NCBI RefSeq assembly: GCF_000003815.2 | Contig: NC_049980.1 | Location: forward strand, 22,457,249-22,521,248 | DNA length: 64,000 nucleotides | Origin: Branchiostoma floridae | Taxonomy: Eukaryota; Chordata; Leptocardii; Amphioxiformes; Branchiostomatidae | Reading direction: 5' to 3' | In this document: positions 20,981-35,900 of the stretch, in pieces | Layout: the number at the start of each line of letters is the position of its first letter | How positions within the stretch are numbered: the first letter of the stretch is position 1 | Notes under the pieces: generated by a model | The model's input: the letters and a program-made list of their open reading frames with translations, nothing else | Database searches by the model: none | What the model was told of the DNA's origin: nothing | Translations under genes and position numbers: made by a program

Positions 20981-23900
20981 ATGTCCTCCACTGAACTTAA
21001 GAAAACAGAGGAGGATGCAGCTCTTCTACCGACAGATACAGTTGAAGAACTTGGAGACCAGAAGTGACAACCCAAGAAAGTCCAACAGATGATGGTGAAG
21101 ATGTGCATGATAAACCAGGTCAGGAGAAGACAGAGTCTGTAGATGTTGTCCAAGCCCAGACTTTAACATCCTCTGATAACAATGAGGAGCATGAGCCCAG
21201 CTCCCAACCATTACAATCAGTAGTAAACAGATCTACAGCAGGCAGTACTGCTACAACTGACACTAACAGGACAGTAGTGAGTACTGCGAAGGGAGGAGAG
21301 AATGTTTCAGAAAAGTGCAGAGGTTACTCGACCCTCGATGACTTGGTGGAGGACAGTAGGGATGGGTTCGGTATGCAGATTGTTGAGACGTCTCCTGGGC
21401 AAGGCAAGAACAAAAAGAAAGCTGGAAGGAAAAGGAAGAAAGGAGAGAAGTCTTTAAAGCCAAGAAAACTAAGGTAAGCTGTTGGGAAAGTGGCTAGGCC
21501 CAGCAGCTAGGCTGGCTTGCTATCCTATCTGGGCCACAAGGGGTTTGTGTGAGAGTGTCTTTTATTGGGGGGTGGGACTTTGGAAGGGTATATGGTGGGT
21601 AAAGATGCTGATCCCAAAAGGTATTCAGGTTCAAAAGAATGTCATAAGAAATGTACTCAATCTAAGTTATAATGGCTACACTTTTCCATTGGAATAACTT
21701 CAGTGACATATCGATACTGGGTTGCTGTTTAGTGTTTTATCTTTTTATAAGTCTAAAATGATGGTTTCTCCCAGGTTGATCCTCCCCCATCCCGAGGGAG
21801 CAGAGGGGGAAGGCAGCAATGCAGGGTTTCTGGACCCCAGCTTTGAGAGCCACCTGGAGGATATCGGCCGGAACTACAGCCTCTCAACCACTAATGTGAA
21901 GAGCATACTGCATGTGAGTAAAGTAATATTTGGAAAAATAATCCAGCAGCCAGAAGAAAATAATGCTAATTAATGTACATTATATAGCGTACCAGTAAGT
22001 ATTTTCAAAGGGAAAATATGGCCGATATTCTATATAATATCAATGGGAATATACATGTAGCATTATTATTTTGGTAGACATTTGTGAATGTTGGCTGGTA
22101 ATAGTTACTGAATGACACACACACAACAGTTACATGTACTTCAGGACTGTGTGCTTCCAAAACTGACTAGCAGGTACAGGTAAATCCTCAAGATGGCACG
22201 ATTTGTAATTCGTACTTGCATTTTCTAGCGTGTGATCACCAATGAAAGTGTTGTGGCCATGATGAGACATTCAGTGAAGGAGGACCAGGGAGAGGAAGAG
22301 ACAGAGGGAGACATCAGTACCAACAATCCACTGGCTGAACTCTTTGTAAGTAGTGCCTGCATTTACAAATAAGCTTTAAATAAAATTTAAGTTTAATTTT
22401 TGCCACTACTGTTTTCATGGCTTAGTAGTGTCATGTACTGTAGCAATTGTTTGTTTGTTTGTGTTACATACCCGGTAAACCACCTCATAGCTGGTTCGTA
22501 CTGCATATCCAAAAAGAATTGTTTCATTCACAAACACCGGACCTTTACTCTTTTCAATAAGTGTGACAGGTTCTGTAACCTGCTCGGAGTGTGACTTTCC
22601 TCAAACATGTGACCTCCATTTAATGTCCTTTCTAAGGGGTGATAATAATAATCTGTATGTTTAAATTTTGTGCACTTCTAGGAACCCAAGATGACCAGGG
22701 CTAGGGCAAAGGAAGTGGCAGAGAAAGGCAGTGTAAGTTGTAATAATTATTTTGATGACAGTATTGAATGTCTGCTAAGTTTGTATCTGTCTGTATTGTA
22801 AATCAGTATAACAACCCTTTGGCATAGCATACCATTGAGATAATTCAAAAGAAAAAAAAGGCTGTATATGTCCTTTAACTCACTGATCTCAACAGAAAAT
22901 ATATTAAAGACACACATCAAGAATAGCATTCAAAATAGTCATGTAGGGTAATCATTGTATCTGACATACCATGTTCTAACAAGTCCCACTTCTTTCCTTC
23001 AGTTTGTGGTGCCTTGGCCCATCTCTCCTGTGAAGAAGCCAGCTGAATCTCAGGTAGGCAACTTTTTTACATGAAAAGAAAAAATGTCATATTAATTTTT
23101 TAATGCATTCATTTACAGGTTTGACTGTGAGAGATATACAGCCAGGCCTGCCCATTTGCAACTAGCCCATGGCTTTTACACAGGGCTAATCCTGGGATGG
23201 GAGCAATATCCAATACAACCCTTCACATGGTATCACATTCTTCTTCATGCAAAGTCTTGGTTACTGATGTCTTGTTGCTTTTGTTGTCCTGCAGCCAGCA
23301 AAGTTCATTGACCTGAGTTTTGAGGAGGATGAGGATGATGATGAATATGAACCTGAGGATGATGAGGTACATGTCTAAGATTTTCTTCTTTTGGTAGAGA
23401 TAGTGATAGAGAACAGGCTATCAAGGGGACTGCTTCTTGGGAATTAACATGATTATACATTGTATTTGTTACTTATATGCTTATATAATTTGTAAATAAG
23501 TATAGATTTTATAAATTTAGTACAGTCATACTGTAATCAAAAAAGATAATGGGGTGTGTAGAAATGTTTTCAGGTCAAGATTCCATGTGCATTTTTTGTA
23601 TTTTATCTACTGTCCTCCTGTGGAATTTGATTTGGCAGTGCAAAGATCTATGTCTATTTTCACCAATTTTTCTTGGCCCTTCCCCTTCTTTGTGTTTCTA
23701 ACAGAATGAAGAAAGCGACATTGACAGCATAGCATCACGGGAAGCAAGGTAAGCATTACATTTATCATGAATTCTCTATGTTCTGCTTCATTGTTTGGTC
23801 CTTAAAAATGCATATTATATCCTGGAAGCAAGAAAACAGCAGATGTACAAGGAGACTTGTACATTTGAATAATTTCATGTTGTATGTCCAGGCTTAGTTA

Positions 23901-26900
23901 AAACGATTAAAATAAGTGGAAACAGGAAGTAGCTGTCACTAACAGTGACATCTACATCACAAATTTTTTATCTGCAGTGACTTTGGGTCCCCTATGCCGT
24001 CAACGCCTCGTCAGTTTCTGCGCACCTACTCCGAGTCGGACAGGAAGGATGACAGCGAAGACACAGATGACAGACAGGAGACAGCGGAGCAGGGAGGAAA
24101 GGTGGAACCTCACATCAAGGTGAAAACAAAATCTTATGTCCTGTCAACTTACAACTTCATCGTTAAAGAAATCAACTACTACTTGGTGTGGAATTTAATG
24201 CTTAGCTGTTTTTAGGGGCCTTTCAGAAGTAGCTTTAGATTGTATAGAAGGAAGCCTTTTGCTTTTTCCCAGTTCCCTGCTAGTCTGTTACAAACTGTAC
24301 TTTCATGGAGCCAAGAAACTGTATGGCTGGTTGGCAGATGTCAGGCTCAATCCAGTCGTACACAGGGGCAGTTATCTAAGGTTCTAGGCCTTTATCTCAA
24401 ACACAGGGATGAAGATTTATATTTTTGCCGTCTTGATTTCTCAGATCCAGCCCACGCCCATGGGGCCGCCCCTCCCTCCCCTCAGTAAGGAGAAGACGGA
24501 CGCTGCGTTCCTGTCAGAGTTGGACACGTTTGACGAGGAGCTGTCAGAACTGTCAGGAAGAACAGCCAGGAGCACCATGGATGTGAGTACAGTCAAACTT
24601 GGCGACCTAGAGAATTCGGTCATTTTTGACAAGCGGCCTTCTTATAAAGAAGGAGAGTGACGAGCCGCATTAGGTAAGACAGACACGGATTTCAGACTAA
24701 AAGTTCATGTCCTTTAAAGGCAACCTTAGCAATATCACATTGTTAAAAGTGGAAATATTCTGAATAAGGCAGTCTGTATAATATTGACATCTAATGCACT
24801 ATTTTAGCACATTTACATCATTATTTCATAAATTGAGCCGTTAAAAACAGCGCGGGAATGAGTTGCACAAGGATTCCAGATCAAGTCCTTATTTTTGGGG
24901 GGTACAATAATAAGGAATATCCTCGTGCAACTTGTCTCTGGGCTGTTTTTAACCGCTCAAAGTATCATATTATGATGTAAATGTGAGAATGCAATGCAGT
25001 AGATGTCAATATCATGCAGATTGCCTTGTTCAGAATATTTCCACTTTGACGCTGTAATATTGCTTAGGTTGCCTTTAATTATTGACAAGCGTGCATTCAT
25101 GCTAGGAGCATGCAAGTACAAGATGCATATACATGTAATGTTATACCGATTGAAGTAACGTGTATAGCACTGTTTGTCATCAACACATGAACCAAACACA
25201 TCACAGCCTACAAGAAAAACAGAAATTCTAAGATTAATTCAAAGAAAATTACAATTATGTCATCATCCAAAAGTCTTATTTGTTTACAAATCTGCAGATG
25301 ATTTCGTTGTATATGTACATCTTGTGTACATCTTGTACTTTTGAAGAAAGGAGTTTCAAAGAATGGTATGCAAACTAAACATCAATTCCCATTGAACAGT
25401 TCAATACAGAAGAGAACCTGGGTCTGATAGCCAACCGCACCAGGTCCAAGTGTCCCCTGAAGGACACGCCTATTGACATCCTGGAGGCGGCGTTCCACGC
25501 ACCTGACATCACCCAGGACATGTACGACACAGAGTGTGACGACTCGGAATGGCAGGGATGGCTCAAGGGGCTCTTCAAAACAGATCTTGGTAAAGACTTT
25601 CATTCAACTAATCACACTGCTAGTACAAAAGGACAAGTCTACAATTTGCATGGCGGGACAGCATCCTTTGTTATCCATTAAAAATGGGGAAGATACATGG
25701 AGGTATTCTCCTAATGATTGGATTCAAAGACTGAATCATTATTGTTAATACTGTCTTAGAAACATGGGGAACTCTTGTGTATTTTGTGTAGATTTTTTGT
25801 TATCTGTGAAAGATAAGGAATCGAATAGAAAAAAAGATGGTACTGATCAAAATTTCTTGATCAATGCCTATCCATTAAAGTTAACAATAAAGTTCCTCTC
25901 CCATTGTCGATGCAGGCCTAGGGTTTGTATCCCTTTCCAATAACTGTACCACAACAACCAGGATTCAATTGCTATTATTTACTTTCCGATCTAGAAGCAG
26001 GTAAATACATGTTCTAAGGTTATGATAAAGTCATTCATTCTTGTACTGAGTCAGTAAATTTTTGTTCCATTATCACAGATATGAGTGGAGATGCTGATGA
26101 TGAGCAGAACGACCCAGACTACAACTTCCTGCAGGAGGAGGAGGAGGTGGACACAGAGGACCTGCGGGACGACCGGGCCGTCAGGATCACAAGTATGTCT
26201 GCAGTCTGTTATACCTTGTTCTGAAGGACTGACTCGTCCAACGATATGTCATGTATAATGAAGTTGTTTAGAGTCAGTTCACACAACTGAGTTTTGAGTT
26301 TGTTCTTTTCAGTACATTGTAGTTCACTAGCTTTGAGTAGATTCCTGCTGAATTACTGAATTACAAACTATCACAGGAGTCACATCTCGCCTACTGTCAG
26401 CAGCCTAATCTTTTTACCCTTGAATCATTTCTAGGGTCTTTAAAACGTGTCATTCATAAAAAGTAAACTTCTTGAGCCAAAATTGATGTATTGTGTTGCT
26501 GACACCAGTTTTTATTTGCAGAGAAGGAAGTGAATGAGCTGATGGATGAGCTGCTGCAGCAGTATGAAGAAGAGATGGAACAGCTGGGTGGTGACGCTGC
26601 CCCAGGGCTGGATGACAGCACAACCACCGACCCCCTCACACCCCCTCCCAGCAGGACCTTTGTCAAGCCTCCTCCCATCAGGTCAGAGGTCACAGGAGTG
26701 TGTTTTATAATGTAGCAAAAGGATGGTGTATAGTTAATAGTATTTTAAGTGCCAAACTGATCTCAATTTTGCTTTACAGACACATTTTGGAGAATTATTT
26801 TAATCATACCAACTTAGAACAAGACCGCTGTCAGCTTTCTTTCAAGCTACATTTTGTCTTATCACAAATATGAATGTGTAATTCTAAAGCAAGGATGTCA

Positions 26901-29900
26901 AGTGGTAGCAAAGATATGGGGGAGGTATTCTGGCTTTGCAAATAGTTCTGTGTACACTGCCTGAGTATAGTGTACATGTACTTCATCCTGTCTTTCTGCT
27001 GAGTGCTTGTCCATACTTGTTTATTGATTTGCTTCCTTCATCCTCCTGTCCAGTTTTGATGGTCCCCTTTCCACGGTGATGGCCAAGACCCACAAGACTG
27101 TGCAGCAGCAGCTTCAGGACGAGAAGATGAGGGGGAAGGTTCCAGGAGGAGGGAGGAAGGTCCAGTCTCTACCTGTGCTGACTCAGGGGGAGAGACAACA
27201 GCTCCAACAACAGATGCAACAAGTGAGAGATGCATTTAGGGCTGTATGCTGGTGTTAGAAGATGTCATAAAACAGGCTCCATAAAATGCCTCTATTACTT
27301 ACCAGTAGGAACATCAATTGGTTGACAAATCTACAAGTTTTCAGTGACATTTTCAGCAGCCATCTAGCTTGTCAATCAAGGTGCAGTTTTTAGGGATGGG
27401 CCTATACTTATATACGATACTATGAAAACTTGTAGACTTGTCATAGCCTATGGGGTACATTTTTAGGATAAAAATATGTCCTTCTGTCAATTTCAAAACC
27501 AGGCAACCTTCTGGCAATCTCTAAATATAGCAGAAGCTTGTTGACTGTTTGACAGGGGCTTAAGGGAGAGGGTTAACATACATTGTATACCATCCACCTT
27601 ATACCGTACCTGGGAGAAGAGATACTGTACCTTAGTAGCTTGTAATGTTACAGGAAATATAACCTGTACATCAACATAACCTGTACATCCATGCCTGTCT
27701 TGTCCACCCAGCATGTCCAGCTGCTGTGTCAGGTCCATGTACTGACCAGGGAGGAGCCACAGCTGCAGGAGGTCGCACAGGTCACCAAGAACTTCCTGGT
27801 CAGTCACTCAGTCATAGTTTATCAGGGTTCGAAAAACACATACTTAACTTGCAATTTGCACATAATTTTTGAGATTTGCATGTAATATTATTCTGAATTT
27901 GCAATCTTGCATGTTGAAAATACCTGGCCTATTGGAAAAATACTGAGGAATTAGACCCCCCTACTCTTAGACAAAAAGACAAATGGACGTGTGTCTTTAT
28001 CCTTTCTTGTTTTTGCCAGTAACTTTCTCCGGTAGCTTTACTAGATGTAATCAAAATTCACCGATTCAAGCTAGCGATACTCGTCGCCATCACAGCCTAG
28101 TTGTATTTTGCATGTAAATTTTTCAAATTGCATGTAAAATTTTTGCCAACTTGCAATTTTGCATGTAGCAAAAGAAAAGTATTTCGTGTTTATACAGCTC
28201 TTCAGTTTGATACTGTACATATTATGAATGAAAATTTGTGCAAGCACATCTAACCCTCACGAGACAAATGTGTCCTGCAATTAAAAATTCTTCACAATAA
28301 TAGAAAGAATGTGATACAGTCAAACTTTCATGGAAAACTGACCACTCTGGACTGATAAATTCTGGTCTATGTAAACAGGTGGTCACTATAGTCATGAATC
28401 ACAAGGCTTGCATCATTGGCAAAAATCTAAGGCCAAGATGTTTAGGTGGTCACTTGTCCAGGTTTGACTGTACAATCCTTTTGCCCTTGCAGAAGGAAAA
28501 CCAGATGTTTGTCCAGCGGTCCACGCAGCTGCATCAGATGCAGGTGGAGCAGTACAGTTCTGCAGGTGCGCAGGTGCCACAGGTGAACTTCCACTCCATG
28601 TTTGACACCTGTAATCTCCAGGGTGCAGTCGACATTGTGGACCAGAACATCCCTGTTAGGTCCTTCACTGCCTCACCCATGAAGAAAACAGCTAAAGGGT
28701 CAAAGAGTCACAAAGGTGAGATAGAAGTTAAGCTATTAAATCACTTCTACCGGTACATTTGAGGCTTGTCTCTGAAACCATGTGACATTGAAAAAGTCAC
28801 AGATTCACACGTTAAAACTGTTTTCTTTCATGACACAGCCAAACCTACAGCATCCTCCCAAGCCACCATAGCAGAGAGTAAGGTGTTCATGTACCCAGCC
28901 CTCCTCCCTACCTGTGCCCTGGACCTGCACGACCCACTCAGACATGGGAAGGAGAAGCCATGCTTCCTGGGGGCAGAAGACAAGTAAGATGGGTTTTACA
29001 CTCACATATAGGAAGGTTTTATGATTGTTCAGCCACTTGTTTAGGTAACAAAAATACATGTAGCTTCTAGTCTTTTTCATGCTAGTGGCTTGGACTGCCA
29101 AGGAATTAAAGGTGGTACCAGTAGTGAGTTTCGAGAAATCATGGTATTTCCTTCAGACCTTTTTGATGGTAAGATATTAAGGTAGAAATTTATCTTTGAA
29201 GAAAAAGCCCATAACATTTTGTACACATGGATCATTGCTTTTAAAATATTATAAAGTAGGACCTTTTAATAAACACACTACTGTTTGTGTATTGCCTAAA
29301 CCTAGAGTTATGTAGACTAATCTATGTACTAGCTATACAGTTTTGATACGTTATTTGCTGTATTCCAGCCTGTTAGCTCTGGGGATGTGTCAGTACCAGG
29401 GCATGTCAACAGTGGAGATGCTGCACTACATCAGGGAGAACATGATCCCCACTAAAACCTGCGAGCAGATCAGGATTCGCATCAAAAACCTCAAGGCTAA
29501 CAAGAAGAAAACAGGAAACATTGTCCAGGTCTGCATAATTCTCACACCCTGCTTCTTTTGCACATATGGATACATGTATATGTGATAGAATTGTAAAACA
29601 TTTTGCTTGTTTAATTCTGGAAAACTTCTAGATTGTAGGCCTGTAAATGGATTTGTAGTTTGTAGGCCTTTAAGAGGAAACAAAAACCCTGGCTGAAGGG
29701 TATTTGAATGCTATACCTGTACATGTACATAAAGATTTCCTTTTTTTATTGTATTATGCACTCTCAATATGTATACAGTCATTTAGTACCTGACTGTTCT
29801 TACAGCTCTAAAGTGCAAAGAATAGTAGTAGACTTAGAGATGTTTTACAACTGGAAAAGTGAAGTGGGTACCACCTGGTATAATCACAAGCAAGGTTTAC

Positions 29901-32900
29901 TCTCTCAGAACTTCTTTGTAGCTTGTGCATTTCTAAAACCTACTTCCTTTGCCCCACCCAGGTTTACAGTAAGACCAAACAGATGCCTGCCCTCCCCGTG
30001 GTCTGCCCAGACATGGAGGCGGCCCAGGCCGTGTCACCTGTGCACCTGCAGGGAAAACACCTACCAGGATGGCTGCAGGTAAGGAAGAGGTTATTGTTAG
30101 TATTACATGTAGGTGGACATGTTCTCATTTAAATTATTACAAAAGATAGGTGACAACCAAGTTCTAATTCAATCTCGCCTCATTGTTTGGAAGCCCATGT
30201 TGTTAATCTTCGCTGTTAAATCTATCATTTCAAGCTTACCAAAAATTTGAAAATGCATTTTCATCAATGCGATGTCCTGAAGTTCAGATTTTGTGCACGA
30301 ATGGGATGAAATTTGTTCTGCCCTCAACTTGCAAATTTACATCCTGGGATTGAGGCACAGACCATGCTTGATATGTTATCATTTTGAATTTGTGCCACAC
30401 TTATCCAGTATAGTGACCATATCTCTTCAAATGTTATGTTATAACTTATGACATTTGTTATCAGGGTGAACTGTTAACTTGTTGGCTTGTTCAGGATTAT
30501 CAACAGACAAACCAACCAAAGGCGAATTCTCTCCTGAGCACAAAGATGAGGAATTTGTCTCCAAAAAAGACAGAAAAGATGTCACCTACACAGAGAGGTA
30601 GGCTATAGAAGTTAGAAAATAATGTGGATTTTGTTGTACCTTGCTTCAATAAGTACTGACCAAGAAGGCTTAAGAGGTGGGATTCCAATGTTAATCACCA
30701 TATCACATGTACATGTACATGCAATTATATATATTTTTGTCTACCCACTTTCTCATAAGAATTATTAGTTTTACATTGCCATTGCAATTTTTCCCATTTT
30801 CAACCCACAAGGTTTGGTGGGTCTATACATTGTATATCATGCTCACGTACAATAGCTCAATGTTTTAAGAGAATACATTTAAGTTTCATTTCATGATTAG
30901 GTTTATTGTTTAGCATTTAGTTTTCATATTTGTGTTGTTGCTTCAGACATCCTTCCCAAGGGTTTTGTTCCCGTCATGTCAGTGAAGAAGGCTCTCTTCC
31001 AGTCCCCCTCCAAACCACACAGCACTGTGACCACCAACAGCAGCACCACCTCTGCTACAGTGTCTACATCTACTGGCACCATGGAAAACCCTGCAAAAAC
31101 ACTCCAAACTCTTGCTCCCAAGTCAGCAGGTGTGTCTCACATCAGCAGTGTCGATAGCAGCACTCCTGTTTACATCATGTTGCCTAGCAACGTCGTCCCT
31201 GGCAACCTGAGTCAGACTTCTCCACCTGTAGCTGGACTGCAGGGCCACGTGCAGCCTCTAGGGGGCGCTGCAGGTCGTGTAGTGGTTGTTGTTTCACCAC
31301 CACCAACCACAGCTTCTATGTCGCAACCTCCCCAGACAGTTGTCAGTAGTACGGTTCAAACTATTGAGAATTCCTGCCTTCAGCCGAGCGTTTCAAACAG
31401 TACTGCATCAAACGTGTCAGTAAAAGAAGAAGACATGGTATGTAGAGCGGAATCATCAAGCCTTGTCGCTGCCCCCAGTTCCCTAGTTGAAAGCACATGT
31501 GTGACAAGTTCAACTGATCCTCTACCTGAAGGGTCACAAACTAGTTCTCAGTCAACAGGAAAGGAAGCCGTGGACTCTAGAGAAGGTGAATTGCCATGTA
31601 CAGATTCCACTTTAAGTAATGTTCAACTTTTTGAACGGAGTTCACAAGAAACAGCCACCAGTGATATCAGTCAGGCTCTACCACTCGCACACACTACTTC
31701 ACCAGAACTGTCCAGTTCCAAAGAAACATCAACAGAAGAGAAAACCGTCACAAGCAATCAGACTGATACAAATGTATTTGTGGAGGAAATTCCAGTCAGT
31801 GTTGATGAGGGAAATCAAAACATGCAAAGCCTGGAAGAAGTTGTATCCACAGATTTGCCTGAAGCCATGGGTCCTGATAGAACAGTAACAGGGACAATGT
31901 CAGATGAGGAGAGAGGGATGGAAGATCTTGAGGGTGTGTCTGAAGACATATGCATGGTGGAAGATTCCAGCACTCCTCTGGAACCTCCGGAAAACCAAAT
32001 AACACAAAATGATGTTTCAGAGCAAAATGTCAGAACTGAAGGAGAATGTTTACAGCAGCCAGATATAGAACATCCAGAAAGACAAGGTGTGTTTATGGTG
32101 CAAAGTGACAGCACGGAAAGACCATGTTTAGATCAGCCATGTACAGAACAACCACGTGTGCCTCAAGGTGCAGAAGAGATCACAGCACATCCTTCAGAGG
32201 AGGTGCCTTCAGATCAAGCTGTAACAGAAGACAATCCTGTTGTGCCTGTACCTGAAGATGTGCTAGTCTCCAGTACTGAGGAACAGGAGCTGATGGCTAA
32301 AGAAGTGGAGGCTGAACAGGGGCCTGATTTGGACAACCTAAGTGAAGAACAGTCTGCTACCTCCAAGAGAATGGTCATGGTAAGGGCGTATCTTAGAATT
32401 AGTTTTACACCGTCTTAAGAACTGTTTTGACACCTGAAGGATTTCTCAACTATACAGATGTCGTCATGTCTATTAAGTTTTCCAATTTTGCTGAAAATGG
32501 AAAACCAAAGATTATTTGTGCCAATAGCATTCTGAAACGTCATGGAGCTGATAAGTGCATTGGAAAAGTATATTGTACAGCAGGTTTCAACTCAGTAAAG
32601 CTTACATGTGAATTTAGATCAGTTTAGAAAATGTTTTGAATACTTGTATACTTAAGGTACAGTTTCAAGGAGGCACTTTCATGTCATTCAGCTATGTTGA
32701 AGATGTAGGTATACATGTATTGAGATCATTCTGCACATGTTTAATGTTAACAGAAGGTGAAGACCTTCAAGAAGAAAGCCAAGGGGAGAAGGAAGCAGTT
32801 GCAGAAGGACATGGCGTCCACCCTCCTGCTGCTGGACTCAGATCTGATGGACAGGGATCCACTCAGGGAGGAACGGGAGACCATGATGGCCAAAAACTTC

Positions 32901-35900
32901 CTGGAGAGGGTCAGGGACTCCCTCAGAGAGGAGGAGGGTAGGTTCAACACCTGGGCAAATCTTCTTGAGGTTTAGGGATTCCAGTGTTCATGTAGTTCTT
33001 TTATATGCAATAGCTAACATGGTTAGGTTGTAGCTCAAAGGGGGGTTATGTGCCTTGGCTATGTTTGAGGAGAGATAAATCTTGAGCATATTTCATAAAG
33101 CTATTCACCTGTCTTCTGGAAAAGAGTGTGTGTGTAGGGGAGGACAATCGTGCAGCTGTACCTGAATCTTTGTATCAGTCTATAACAACCTTTTCTTCCC
33201 CCTGCCTGACCAGGGAAGTACCATGAGGTTCTGCAGGTGTTCCACCAGGGCCACCAGGAGGGGAGGAAGATCGCGCAGCTGTACCATGACCTGAGTACCA
33301 GTCTATAACAACCTTTTTCTCCCCCTTGCCTAACCCAGGGAAGTACCATGAGGTCCTGCAGGTGTTCCACCAGGGCCACCAGGAGGGGAGGACGATTGTG
33401 CAGCTGTACCAGGAGCTGCAGAGGATCCTGGCTCGCTGGCCGGGGCTGCTGGGGGAGTTCGCTGCCTTCCTGCAGCCTGCCGAGGCCGTGGAGTGTGACC
33501 TGTTCATGGAACATCAGGAGTACGTACAGGCCAGGTCCTTCCTCAGGAAACTGGAGGTCTTCTTCAGGTGAGGGGCATTCAACTATCAATGGGTATCAGT
33601 AAGTAGAATTGGTTGACTTCTTGTCAGCCAAGGACTGAAGTATGACAAGTTTTTGATGTCAATAGCAGGCACCATATGTTCAAGGACTTTGTGTAGGAAT
33701 AAGTATACCATAGGGTTGGCCATACTGAGTGACCAACACAGATACAGAATGGCAGCAGTATGGAGTGGTGACACTTAATGGACATTTCTCCTTTCTGTAG
33801 TGACAACCCAGACCGTTACCAGAAGGTGCTGCGGGTGTTTGCTAGTTACATGCGTGAGGGCGCATCACTGGAGGGTCTACGTCAGGAGATCACTCCGCTG
33901 CTCCAGGGGCAGCCCTACCTGCTACAGGTACACGGGAAGACTTCCCTCATAGTTGCACAAACTGCATGTTTATTCCTGTCATCTCTGCAATGGAGAATTA
34001 AAGCTGATATTTCAGTTTCTAAAGGAAATTGTCTTTCATGTTTCAATTTGTGAAGAGGATAGTTTATACAGGCCTTCCATTTGACGTCATCTGCACCATG
34101 TTGGATTACAGTGTTCGTCTGTAAACCACACGAAGATACTTAATCCAATTATCCGCCAACATTGTCTCCAGGGGATCTAAATTATAATCATTATGACGTC
34201 AATGGGAAGTCTCTATATTACTATATGAAGTACAAATTTCATCATTAATAGACCTGAGGGCAAATGAAAAAAAAAAGTAACTTTGTTTGAAGGTCTGTAT
34301 GTATGTCATTTGAGAATGTTCATTTAATGTATTTTATGTTGCTCTGATGAAGGCAAATATTATAAATGTTGAAATTTTCACTGTGGTTTTAATGTTTGGG
34401 GTTTTCATGGTGCCCTGTGATCCCAACATGATGCTTGTTACTGATCAATGCCCAAACACACTCTTCCAGGAATTCACCCGCTTCTTCCCGGACCTGCCAC
34501 CACCACAAAGCATGATGGGAGACTTTGAGGAGATCCACATGGCCAGTGACAGTGATGGGGATGAAGTGCCTGATAACTTTGAAGAGGTAAGACAACATCA
34601 GTTCAACTTGTTGTTTGTTGTAAATTAAAATAATTATCTTGTTGTTATTGTTACCACCAACAGACCTATTCTTTTGTTTAAGGTTGCAAACTTAAAAAAA
34701 TTAAGGCAATCAGTAAATAACATTGAATGAATGAATGAATGAATGTATGAATGAACTTTATCGCTTGACATAGTTAACTGGTCTTATCTTAATTTTGGAG
34801 ACCCTTAACAAGATTGAACTGCATCTTTACTTCATGCCTTGAAAGTTACTGAGAGATACTACTAACTGAGATAGTGTTACTGAACATTGTGCTGATGATG
34901 GAGTTTTTTTCTGTCTCCAGATTGTTCTGCCAGATGAAGACGATGAGGAGGTCAGCAGGGAGAAGAAACAGGTGGATCCATGGAAACTGCTGCTGGCACA
35001 GAAACATGGGACAAAGGAGTGCAAGTAAGATGCCTCACGTACACCTGTGCTTTGGACTTGTATTTTACATTAGAGAGTTGTGCATAGTTGTGTTGAAGAA
35101 ATTAGAGAGACATTTGTAAAGATTCAATGTCAGTTGCTTTGTAGAATTTTCAGTGTATGTTATAAAGAAAGGACAACAACCAATGTCAGGTCACACCTTT
35201 TGGGCTTTATTAGAGGTGCTAATCTTAGATGTAGAACAAGAAGGGTAGATCACTTACAACATGTCAAAGGACTATCCATTTAAACATTTTCCAATGTTGA
35301 CAGATGTGAGTGCCACGAGTCATCGACAGACCTGCGCGTCCAGAGAAGAAACCGCCACTGCGTCGCTTGCAACACCAAACTCACACCCAAAGACCTCCAA
35401 GCCAAGAAGGACATCATCCTACGCCACCAAGCTCTCCTCCACACCAGGGAAAGCCCCATTCCTGACAGGACAGGCAGAAAAATCCCGGCAAAACGCAGAC
35501 GGAAGAAAACTGGGTCTGAAATGGCCAGGGACAGCCCATCACTGGACACTGCTATGGTAGAAGACAGCTGCTCCTCTCCTCTCAACCAAGGCTATGACTT
35601 GGCTGGAAGTGGAAACAGCTCAGCACGGCCACAGAAGTCTTCTTCTCACCAAATGTCAGTGCTGGCCAAATTTTCTCCACTTGGCTCAGGTCAGGAGGCA
35701 GGGGTTGGAGATGAGGAAGGGATGAGGAAGCTGTCAGCTAATGAGGAGGATGCAGAGGAAAGCTCACAAGGTAGGATAGATGGGGCATATCTTTGTACTT
35801 ACAGCATCTATATATATAATATCATACTCCTGATTAACTTGTCAACCAATCCTTTACTGTAGAATATTGCATACTGGAAAGGGTTGCAGTCCAGCCTTTT

